Shown here: positions 1 through 6,156 of the stretch, piece by piece
Layout: every line of letters begins with the position of its first letter
How positions within the stretch are numbered: position 1 is the first letter of the stretch
Source of the DNA: JBGAWK01 sp044227665
Lineage (GTDB): Bacteria; Bacteroidota; Bacteroidia; Chitinophagales; JADIYW01
Reading direction: 5' to 3'
Length of the DNA: 17,799 nt
NCBI GenBank assembly: GCA_044227665.1
Contig: JBGAWK010000051.1
Location: 1-17,799 of the forward strand
Made by a program: the position numbers and the translations under genes
Notes under the pieces: generated by a model
Told to the model about the DNA's origin: nothing
Databases searched by the model: none
What the model saw: only the letters and a program-made list of their open reading frames with translations

Positions 1-51
1 GAGATACTTCAATATCTCAAGGGGCATATCCAAAAGTTCTTGCAATGTCAT
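1..51 (-). CDS. N-terminal fragment of an unidentified protein (cut by window edge)
   Basis: On the minus strand an ATG at 51-49 opens a frame that runs to the window edge. It encodes 17 residues beginning MTLQELLDMPLEILKYL, an amphipathic, probably helical start. It lies 54 bp downstream of the pyrB stop on the same strand, so it could be the next gene of the pyrR-pyrB transcription unit. No Shine-Dalgarno sequence is visible before the ATG. A loose TAnnTTTG-like string (TATTCTTTG on the minus strand, about 84-92) is one base too long for the consensus. Too little protein is visible to name a family, and chance openness over 17 codons cannot be excluded. Confidence 0.45.
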   Translation of the reverse strand, partial: MTLQELLDMPLEILKYL

Positions 52-105
52 TTCTATGGATAAAAATAGCAGCAATTTTTGGTTAAACAAAGAATAAATA
101 AAAAA

Positions 106-1029
106 CTATGCCTGAGATGCAAGTAAATACATAACTGCCATACGTACGGCAACACCATTTTCTACTTGATCTAGTATGATGGCATGTTCACTATCAGCTA
201 CATCACTACTAAGTTCTATACCTCTATTTATAGGGCCGGGGTGCATGATTGTTATGGACTTGCTAAGCCTGCTGAGGCGCTGCTTGGTAACACCATAGTA
301 GATGCTGTATTCTCGCAATGAAGGGAAATATTTAGTATTTTGTCTTTCTAATTGTATCCTCAGAATATTGGCGACATCACACCATGCCAATGCTTTGTCT
401 ATGTCTGTTTCTACCTTTACACCTAGTGACGATATATGCTTAGGGATGAGCGTAGGAGGGCCGCATAGACATACTTGTGCGCCCAAATGTTTCAAGCATA
501 GTATATTAGAAATTGCTACTCTAGAATGCATAATGTCACCCACAATGAGTATTTTCTTTCCTGCGATGTCCCCCAATTTTTCCTTTATGGAATAAGCATC
601 AAGGAGTGCTTGGGTGGGATGCTCATGTGTGCCGTCACCAGCATTAATAATTCCGGATTTTATATATTTAGACAAAAGCCAAGGTGCGCCAGGGCTGGCG
701 TGTCGCATGACTATCATATCTACCTTCATAGCCAAAATATTGGTGACGGTATCAAGCAAAGTCTCTCCTTTGTTGACAGATGAACTGGAGGAAGTGAAAT
801 TCAGCACATCTGCAGAAAGCCTCTTCTGTGCCAATTCAAAAGACATTCTAGTTCTTGTGGAGCTTTCAAAGAAAAGATTGGCTACTGTGATATCTCGCAG
901 TGTAGGTACCTTTTTTATCGGTCTGTTTATGATGTCCTTGAAATTTGTGGTAGTGTCTAAGATGAGTTCTATATCCTTGGCAGTCAGAGATTTGATTCCT
1001 AATAGATGTGGTGTGCTTAGTAAACTCAT
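106..1029 (-). CDS. pyrB: Aspartate carbamoyltransferase catalytic subunit PyrB
   Basis: Cytosolic enzyme that joins carbamoyl phosphate and L-aspartate to give N-carbamoyl-aspartate, the committed step of pyrimidine synthesis. The 307-aa product has the usual catalytic-chain length. Visible motifs are the carbamoyl-phosphate loop S57-T-R-T-R61 (in FFESSTRTRMSFE), the mobile loop lysine around S84-K87 (SVNKGET), H135-E-H-P-T-Q140, and the aspartate-domain motif H263-P-G-P-I-N-R-G270. These separate it from ornithine carbamoyltransferase. The start ATG overlaps the pyrR stop as ATGA (1026-1029), indicating one transcript and coupled translation. No pyrI regulatory-chain gene is adjacent in the visible part. 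Its regulation is probably that of the pyrR promoter upstream. Confidence 0.96.
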   Translation of the reverse strand: MSLLSTPHLLGIKSLTAKDIELILDTTTNFKDIINRPIKKVPTLRDITVANLFFESSTRTRMSFELAQKRLSADVLNFTSSSSSVNKGETLLDTVTNILAMKVDMIVMRHASPGAPWLLSKYIKSGIINAGDGTHEHPTQALLDAYSIKEKLGDIAGKKILIVGDIMHSRVAISNILCLKHLGAQVCLCGPPTLIPKHISSLGVKVETDIDKALAWCDVANILRIQLERQNTKYFPSLREYSIYYGVTKQRLSRLSKSITIMHPGPINRGIELSSDVADSEHAIILDQVENGVAVRMAVMYLLASQA

Positions 1030-1559
1030 ATATTATCTTTGGTAAAAAATACTTTTGGGGATTCACTCCATTCTACTTGAACCTCTACGTCTTCTACCGT
1101 ATCTACAATTTTGCCGATATAGTCTGCTTGAATGGGCAATTCTCTATTGAATCTTCGATCTATGAGTGTCAGCAGCTCCACAGACTTCGGTCTGCCAAAG
1201 TCCATAAGTGCATCTAATGCAGCGCGTATAGTTCTTCCGGTATAGAGTACATCATCTATGATGATTATCTGTTTGTTTTCCAATAGAAAATCTATGGTTG
1301 TAGCATTTGCTTGTGCAGGTTTGGATTTAGTCCTAAAATCGTCGCGATAGAAAGTAATGTCTAGAGTGCCGTATGCAATGTTTTTGCCATACAATTTTTC
1401 TATGGCATGTCGTATGCGCCCTGCCAAAAATATGCCACGAGGCTGTATGCCTATAAGTACCAAACTGTCAACACTGTGATAGTTTTCAAAAATTTCGTAG
1501 CAAAGCCTATCTACTGTAAGTAGCAACTGTGGCGTATCTAGGATAACGCGTTTATCCAT
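1026..1559 (-). CDS. pyrR: PyrR-type phosphoribosyltransferase / pyr regulator
   Basis: Type I phosphoribosyltransferase of the PyrR family. In Firmicutes this protein binds pyr leader RNA and has weak uracil phosphoribosyltransferase activity. From ATG 1559 the product is 177 aa, the normal family length. The PRPP-binding motif is clear at about residues 98-110 (IIIIDDVLYTGRT, with D102-D103 and T107-G-R-T110). A longer reading from TTG at 1574 adds only MYIWH and would overlap the promoter box, so ATG 1559 is preferred. It precedes pyrB with a 4-nt ATGA overlap. A TATATTTG box ends 4 nt before the ATG, leaving no room for a 5' leader carrying a PyrR-binding attenuator. RNA-based autoregulation as in Bacillus is therefore not visible here, and the protein may act mainly as an enzyme or by another mechanism. 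Confidence 0.93.
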   Translation of the reverse strand: MDKRVILDTPQLLLTVDRLCYEIFENYHSVDSLVLIGIQPRGIFLAGRIRHAIEKLYGKNIAYGTLDITFYRDDFRTKSKPAQANATTIDFLLENKQIIIIDDVLYTGRTIRAALDALMDFGRPKSVELLTLIDRRFNRELPIQADYIGKIVDTVEDVEVQVEWSESPKVFFTKDNI

Positions 1560-1563
1560 GTGC

Positions 1564-1571
1564 CAAATATA
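1564..1571 (-). promoter_or_regulatory. TAnnTTTG (-7) box of pyrR-pyrB
   Basis: TATATTTG read on the minus strand matches the Bacteroidota -7 consensus TAnnTTTG exactly. It is followed by GCAC and then the pyrR ATG. No good TTTG -33 element lies at the expected distance (about 1591-1594). That position is instead occupied by the inverted repeat at 1591-1607. The transcription start should fall on or within a base or two of the ATG, giving a leaderless mRNA. Confidence 0.6.
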
Positions 1572-1590
1572 CAATATTAATAGCTAATGA

Positions 1591-1607
1591 AATACTTGAA
1601 AAGTATT
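1591..1607. repeat. 17-bp inverted repeat in the recN-pyrR gap
   Basis: AATACTT and AAGTATT form a perfect 7-bp inverted repeat with a 3-nt centre (GAA). A second palindrome, TTGAAATTTCAA (1606-1617), abuts it on the recN side. The first repeat covers the place where the -33 element of the pyrR promoter should lie, so it could be an operator. The U-rich flank is poor, so a recN terminator is less convincing but possible. Confidence 0.5.
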
Positions 1608-1643
1608 GAAATTTCAAAATTATAGTTTCTTGTAGACCAATAA

Positions 1644-3302
1644 TTAATTTTCCATGAGGTGTTTTGCTTGAACTTTGGCAGCATCAGTAATATTGTCGCC
1701 AGAAAGCATGGCAGCAATATTTTCTATTTTGGCTTCTTCGTCAAGGTCTTGGATAAGAGTCTTGCTTAGCTCACCACTATGGTCTTTGAACACATAGAGA
1801 TGTTTGCTGCCTTTGGCTGCCACCTGCGGAAGGTGTGTGACGGCAATTATTTGATGTTCGCGGGAGATTCTTTTCAGCAAATCGCCTACAACTATAGCCA
1901 CCTGCCCCGAGATACCTGTATCTATTTCATCAAATATCAGGGTAGGCAATGCCATATTTTGAGCCGCAATAGACTTTATGGCGAGCATGAGCCGAGACTT
2001 CTCCCCACCGGAGCCCACTGTTTCAAGTGATTGGTATCTACTGCCCTTGTTGGGAGCAAAGAGTAGATTGATTTCATCAATGCCGAGGGCATTTACTTGT
2101 TCTAATGTTTTCTGTTGCATCATAATTTTGCCGTAAGGCATTCCTAATTCTACTACTAATGCGTTTATTTGCGCTTCAATATTTTGTAATACAGCACATC
2201 TTCTTTCAGATAAGTTGTGTGCTAGTTCGAGAAGTTCGTTTTGCTGCTGCTCTATTGTAGTCATCAACAGAGCCAGCAGGTCTTCATTAGTTTCTATAGA
2301 GGATAAGGATTGTTGTAATTCCTGAAATAAGGCTCTGAGACCTTGGATATCTATGATATGGTGTTTCAATAAAAGTTTATTGATTTGCGTCTGCTTTGCT
2401 CTAAGAATAGATATCCTTTCGGGGTCAGCTTCTAGCATCTTAATATCTTGCTGCAGTTGGCGTTGCAAAGGCTTTAGTTCACTACGCAATTGTTCCAATA
2501 GTTGGAAAAAATTGTCATAGTTCTTGGTGTAAGCATTAATCTGGGCAATAAGTTTCGTCAGTTGATTCTGAGAATCCGAAAAATTATTTTCATCTTCAAA
2601 AATAAGGTGTTGTACCTGCGCAATCCATTCCTGTATGGTGGTAGCATGTTCTAGCCGTTGTAACTCTTCCTCTATGGTGTCATAGTCTTCTGTGTCTGTC
2701 AAGGCAGCATTTAGCTCTTCATACTGAAATTCTAAAAATTCCTTCTGCTGCTGCTGGTCTACTTGGATTGCAGAAAGTTGTTGGTATTGGGATATGTTTT
2801 TCTTATAGGACGTATATATTTCCTGATAAACCTTTACAGCAGCACTTTGGTGGGCAATAGCATCAATTATAGGTATGAAAAAATCTCTTTCCGCAATACT
2901 TTGCGTCTCATGCTGTGCATGAATATCTATGAGGAGGGTAGTGACGGCCTGAATTATATCTAAGTTTACAGGGGTATCATTAATAAATGCACGGGACTTT
3001 CCCTGAGGAGAAATCTCTCTTCTGATAATAATCTCACTATCGGCGTTTTCGAGGTCATATTCTTCTAAAAGCTTGTCAATAGATTCATTTTTGTAATGAA
3101 ATACGCCTTCTACAAAACACTTCTCGTCTTTATACTGCACCACACCAAGGTCAGCACGCTTGCCGAGGATGAGTCCTAATGCACCCAACAATATGGACTT
3201 CCCAGCACCAGTTTCTCCTGTTATAATATTTAGTCCTATATCAAAATCTATATGCACATAGGTGATAAGTGCGTAATTTTTGATTGTAAGACTTTTAAGC
3301 AT
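1644..3302 (-). CDS. recN: DNA repair ATPase RecN
   Basis: SMC-like ATPase that acts at DNA double-strand breaks. The preferred start is ATG 3302, giving 552 aa that begin MLKSLTIKNYALI, the typical RecN N-terminus. An upstream in-frame start at 3380 would add 26 residues of unrelated sequence and run through the promoter box. Visible domains are Walker A G29-E-T-G-A-G-K-S36, a long glutamine/leucine-rich coiled coil at about 150-390, the ABC signature V429-G-S-G-G-E434, Walker B LIFDEIDTG with D458-E459, and the HLPQVAA switch motif after it. The gene is complete with no frameshift. It is preceded by TATTTTTG 4 nt from the ATG. The 84-bp gap to pyrR has its own promoter box, so recN is probably a separate unit, with read-through possible. 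No LexA-type box was recognised. Confidence 0.96.
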   Translation of the reverse strand: MLKSLTIKNYALITYVHIDFDIGLNIITGETGAGKSILLGALGLILGKRADLGVVQYKDEKCFVEGVFHYKNESIDKLLEEYDLENADSEIIIRREISPQGKSRAFINDTPVNLDIIQAVTTLLIDIHAQHETQSIAERDFFIPIIDAIAHQSAAVKVYQEIYTSYKKNISQYQQLSAIQVDQQQQKEFLEFQYEELNAALTDTEDYDTIEEELQRLEHATTIQEWIAQVQHLIFEDENNFSDSQNQLTKLIAQINAYTKNYDNFFQLLEQLRSELKPLQRQLQQDIKMLEADPERISILRAKQTQINKLLLKHHIIDIQGLRALFQELQQSLSSIETNEDLLALLMTTIEQQQNELLELAHNLSERRCAVLQNIEAQINALVVELGMPYGKIMMQQKTLEQVNALGIDEINLLFAPNKGSRYQSLETVGSGGEKSRLMLAIKSIAAQNMALPTLIFDEIDTGISGQVAIVVGDLLKRISREHQIIAVTHLPQVAAKGSKHLYVFKDHSGELSKTLIQDLDEEAKIENIAAMLSGDNITDAAKVQAKHLMEN

Positions 3303-3306
3303 TAGG

Positions 3307-3314
3307 CAAAAATA
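3307..3314 (-). promoter_or_regulatory. TAnnTTTG (-7) box of recN
   Basis: TATTTTTG on the minus strand matches TAnnTTTG and is followed by CCTA and the recN ATG at 3302. As for pyrR, the spacing of 4 nt predicts transcription starting at or next to the start codon. No convincing -33 TTTG is found 19-20 nt upstream. Confidence 0.55.
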
Positions 3315-3494
3315 ATATCTATTCTGCAAAAATTGCCATACAAACTTGTACCTAGCTGCACCTACGAAAAAGAGCAACAAAAGCGTTTAGGTCTGAACTA
3401 CTCATGTATAGAATCAGAGGATGAGTAAGATTATTTACCTAAGTAAACAAGAACATCTTATATCTAAATCTTCTCCAACTAAAAAAGCCGAGCC

Positions 3495-3536
3495 AGTCAA
3501 AAATCGGCAGTCATGCGTGGAGCGATATTTTTGACT
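3495..3536. repeat. Imperfect inverted repeat with a competing inner hairpin
   Basis: AGTCAAAAATCG (3495-3506) is complementary to CGATATTTTTGACT (3523-3536) apart from a 2-nt bulge, giving a 12-bp stem. GCCGA (3487-3491) and TCGGC (3504-3508) form a second stem that uses part of the first arm, so the two folds exclude each other. It could be a terminator, a small RNA or an attenuator-like switch. No attached gene is seen. Confidence 0.45.
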
Positions 3537-3553
3537 TGATATTTTTGCTTCGT

Positions 3554-3569
3554 TTTGTATTAATACAAA
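3554..3569. repeat. 16-bp perfect palindrome, operator-like
   Basis: TTTGTATTAATACAAA reads the same on both strands with no central spacer. It lies between the divergent recN and btuB units but is about 240 bp and 450 bp away from their promoters, so its target is unclear. It could be the binding site of a dimeric regulator. Confidence 0.4.
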
Positions 3570-3731
3570 CTCTCAAAAACAATCCAGTCGTAATCACATA
3601 AAAGTGTAACAAAAGCATTTGGGTAAATGGCTGCATAAGGACTTGTAGGATTAGAGGATGGGCGCGATTTATGATTGCACAGGTAGGTATATATGGTATA
3701 GGGTAATATTTTTCCTATCATGGAGGGCAAT

Positions 3732-3808
3732 GCCGTCACCTCGGCCGAAGGGAGAAATCTCGTTTAGGTTCATTTCACTGAGGTGCAGAATAAACAGTCA
3801 AGATTTCT
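3732..3808. repeat. Degenerate intergenic palindromic element
   Basis: CACCTC (3737-3742) pairs with GAGGTG (3780-3785), and AGAAATCT (3753-3760) pairs with AGATTTCT (3801-3808). The 5' half, with GGCCGAAGGGAGAAATCTCG, resembles the arm of palindromic repeats I remember as scattered between genes of many Bacteroidota and related genomes (forms close to CGACCGAAGGGAGAAATCT). This likeness is from memory. The second arm here is eroded, so this would be a decayed copy. Confidence 0.4.
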
Positions 3809-4019
3809 AGATTGCATAGGGTGCAGAGTACTTAGTACATGCTTTTCGATATCCCAGCTAAGGGCTCAGAGGTAGCGTAGAATTTATCCATCAAGTTTTT
3901 GCATCCCATACCACTATTTGTAATAATCTTTACAACAGAGATATTTATAAAATTTTAACTATTGTGTGTTGCGGGGAGGTCTATTATCGTTTTATCACAG
4001 ATTAATATCAGGCAGAATC

Positions 4020-4051
4020 TTTGGTAGAATGATCTCTAGAACATATCTTTA
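4020..4051 (+). promoter_or_regulatory. Promoter of the btuB-btuG riboswitch transcript
   Basis: TTTG at 4020-4023, a 20-nt spacer, then TATCTTTA at 4044-4051 fit the Bacteroidota promoter layout, with a final A in place of G as in the glyA promoter here. The predicted start, about 4055-4058, coincides with the first nucleotides of the riboswitch P1 stem, which supports the call. Confidence 0.6.
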
Positions 4052-4057
4052 CAAAGT

Positions 4058-4208
4058 TATCAGGTTCTAACAGATTAATAGGGAACTCCGGTGTAAGTCC
4101 GGGACAGTCCCCGCTGCTGTAAGGCACATGACATTCTTACGATAATGCCACTGTAATATGTATATGGGAAGGCTGTAAGGAGTGCCAAGTCAGAAGACCT
4201 GCCTGATG
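4058..4208 (+). ncRNA. Cobalamin (adenosylcobalamin-type) riboswitch
   Basis: The conserved core is visible: AATAGGGAA-like segment at 4077-4085, the P5 hairpin CCGG-TGTAAGT-CCGG around 4088-4102, the CAGTCCCCGCTGCTGTAA segment at about 4105-4122, the GGCA/TGCC stem, GGGAAGGC near 4166-4173, and the B12 box AAGTCAGAAGACCTGCC at 4187-4203. ATCAGG (4059-4064) pairs with CCTGAT (4202-4207) to close P1. It lies between a promoter and the btuB start. By family knowledge it lowers expression when cobalamin is abundant. No long U-run follows, so control is probably at translation. Confidence 0.93.
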
Positions 4209-4219
4209 ATGACTTAAAT

Positions 4220-4238
4220 ATTGTTCGGGAGAAACAAT
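4220..4238 (+). promoter_or_regulatory. Hairpin presenting the btuB Shine-Dalgarno in its loop
   Basis: ATTGTT (4220-4225) pairs perfectly with AACAAT (4233-4238), leaving the 7-nt loop CGGGAGA. The loop contains GGGAG, an SD-like sequence 8 nt before the btuB ATG. This is the only clear SD I see before a gene in the window. The position matches the expression-platform hairpin (P13) of translational cobalamin riboswitches, whose loop docks on the aptamer when ligand is bound. Confidence 0.55.
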
Positions 4239-4239
4239 C

Positions 4240-6156
4240 ATGAGAAGAAACTTATTATCCATATTATTCTTATGGATCTTGGGCGGAGTTCATGCTCAGG
4301 ATACAATCTTCTATTCCGATACATTATCCCCTGTATTTGTAACTGCATATTCCCCTCTTACGGAAAGGACAGCCTATACTCTCCAACAATCGCGGGGCAG
4401 TGCCGGAGTCTATGATATTGGGAATAGCCTACAGCGTTATAGTCCTGCATTGATAAATAGTTATGGTGCAGCAGGAGCAGTGGCAACGATGTCCCTAAGA
4501 GGCACTAATGATGACCAGAATGTCGTACTGTGGAATGGCATACGGCTCAATAGTCCGGCATCAGGAACTGCCGATATTTCTTTGCTATCTGTAGAAGTTG
4601 CCGATAAGGTAGTGGTAATACCTTCGGCGCAAGGTGCTTATATGGGTTCGGGAAGCTTTGGGGGCATTATAGACCTACAACAAAATATACTATTCAAAGA
4701 CACCAATACAATATCGCTATCTGCCGATATTTCGCAATTCCGGCAATATCAAGCTACAACGAACTATCTTTTTTCCAATAAAAAAATTTATTCAAAGAGC
4801 TCCACTTGGTGGCAGCGAGCTATAAATGATTACACCTATATAGACAGATATAATAATCATCTGAAAACTCATAATGCGCATAATGCCCTTCAAAATTATG
4901 GATTTGTTACAGATTTTGCTTGGAAGCTAACACAACACACCCTGCTGAAATCAGGTCTGTGGATGGAACAAAAGTTCAAGGAAACGCCAACGATGATGGG
5001 TGGAGGACAGCAAAGCAGCAAAGAACAGCAAGACAAGATTCTAAGAACTTTTATAAGTATGAATGCGCAGAAAAGATTATGGCAATTTTCTGGAATTGTC
5101 GGCTATACTTTTGACTATATTCACTATACAGACAAATTTTTTCCAAACGACATAACGTTGTCTATAGATTCTAAAATCAAAGCACATAAGCTGCAAAATA
5201 ACTTTGAGGTATATAGGCAGTTTTTTCCATTTATACAATTCAAGAGTGGCTATCGCTATGAGTACCACAAAGTAAATACGCAAAATTATTCCACCCATAT
5301 TCACAGACATCAGGCAGCAGCTTGGGCTAGCATCTTTGGTACTTACAAGCAATGGCAGTATGATATTTCTTTGCGCCAACATCTTTATGATGTAGGATTT
5401 TACAGACCTATAATATCTCTAGAACTATCGTGGACAACGAGAAATAATACTTTGCTATACTTCCAATATTCCGACAAATATCGTCTGCCGGACTACAATG
5501 AACTATATTGGTCTCCTGGTGGCAACCCCCAGCTGAAAGCTGAAAAAGGAAATGCATTGGAAACAGGGTTTATACGCAGTTTTAGCATTGACGCACATAC
5601 ACTACGTTGTAAAAGTAGCGCCTACATTCTCTTTGTAAGAAACAATATCCAGTGGATTCCTATAACTTCTACAATATGGTCGCCACAAAATCTCAAAAAC
5701 ACCAGACACGTAGGCACAGACGTATCAGTAGATTATAATTATTGGAAAAATAAGCTGAATATGTTTGGCAATATTATCTACAATTATAATCTTTCCACTA
5801 TTGTAAAAAATACCATCTATCCGCAATTGGAGGGTCATGTGATGCGGTACAGACCTCGACATCAGTTCAAATTGAGTATGGGAATGAAGTATAAGATGTT
5901 TTACTACAACATATATTTTCAATATATTTCTCTGCGCTATACTGATGATGAAAACAACGAATATTTTGCCTTACCTGCTTTCCCATATATGGATATGGAT
6001 GTTGGACTTGATTTTTCGTACAAAAAAGTCAAGGCTTCCTTGAATTTTTACATGAAAAATATTACGCAATCACACTATGAAATGATACGTTCTTATGCTA
6101 CTCCTCCATTTCATGTAGGCGTACAATTATTTTTACATATAAATACAAAAAAATGA
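4240..6156 (+). CDS. btuB: TonB-dependent outer-membrane receptor, BtuB-like (vitamin B12)
   Basis: Outer-membrane beta-barrel receptor that imports a ligand with energy from TonB-ExbBD. The 638-aa product starts with a signal peptide (MRRNLLSILFLWILGGVHA, cleavage before Q20). A TonB-box-like stretch SPVFVTA follows at about 30-36, then a plug domain at about 45-150 with MSLRGTNDDQNVVLWNGIRLN. The rest is an aromatic-rich barrel ending in a strand with a C-terminal amphipathic pattern. Cobalamin is inferred as the substrate from the riboswitch directly upstream and from the BtuG-like partner encoded next. The receptor sequence alone would only say TonB-dependent receptor. No N-terminal carboxypeptidase-like domain is present, so it is not a SusC type. 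The next gene overlaps by 4 nt (ATGA at 6153-6156). Confidence 0.9.
   Translation: MRRNLLSILFLWILGGVHAQDTIFYSDTLSPVFVTAYSPLTERTAYTLQQSRGSAGVYDIGNSLQRYSPALINSYGAAGAVATMSLRGTNDDQNVVLWNGIRLNSPASGTADISLLSVEVADKVVVIPSAQGAYMGSGSFGGIIDLQQNILFKDTNTISLSADISQFRQYQATTNYLFSNKKIYSKSSTWWQRAINDYTYIDRYNNHLKTHNAHNALQNYGFVTDFAWKLTQHTLLKSGLWMEQKFKETPTMMGGGQQSSKEQQDKILRTFISMNAQKRLWQFSGIVGYTFDYIHYTDKFFPNDITLSIDSKIKAHKLQNNFEVYRQFFPFIQFKSGYRYEYHKVNTQNYSTHIHRHQAAAWASIFGTYKQWQYDISLRQHLYDVGFYRPIISLELSWTTRNNTLLYFQYSDKYRLPDYNELYWSPGGNPQLKAEKGNALETGFIRSFSIDAHTLRCKSSAYILFVRNNIQWIPITSTIWSPQNLKNTRHVGTDVSVDYNYWKNKLNMFGNIIYNYNLSTIVKNTIYPQLEGHVMRYRPRHQFKLSMGMKYKMFYYNIYFQYISLRYTDDENNEYFALPAFPYMDMDVGLDFSYKKVKASLNFYMKNITQSHYEMIRSYATPPFHVGVQLFLHINTKK

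Larger units (their letters stand above)
3376..3662. repeat. Degenerate direct repeat, two copies about 235 bp apart
   Basis: Copy A has AACAAAAGCGTTTAGG at 3376-3391 and AGAGGATGAG at 3416-3425. Copy B has AACAAAAGCATTTGGG at 3608-3623 and AGAGGATGGG at 3653-3662. The two conserved blocks keep order and nearly the same spacing (40 and 45 bp), with unrelated sequence between them. This suggests an old duplication or two copies of a dispersed element. Copy A starts inside the discarded N-terminal extension of recN. Confidence 0.4.
3315..4019. other. Divergent intergenic region, gene-free, rich in inverted repeats
   Basis: About 0.7 kb between the recN promoter and the btuB promoter. I see no open frame with coding character on either strand. 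It contains a degenerate direct repeat (3376-3425 and 3608-3662), an imperfect inverted repeat (3495-3536), a perfect palindrome (3554-3569) and a relic-like palindromic element around 3730-3808, each listed separately. The region may hold a small RNA or decayed sequence, but nothing proves it. Confidence 0.6.

Noticed and set aside
302..1217. Several plus-strand open frames opposite pyrB and pyrR
   Set aside because: They are shadows of well-conserved genes on the other strand and contain no recognisable domain.
3303..3380. N-terminal extension of RecN by 26 residues
   Set aside because: It runs through the promoter box, and RecN proteins normally start at the MLxxLxIxNYALI motif found at 3302.
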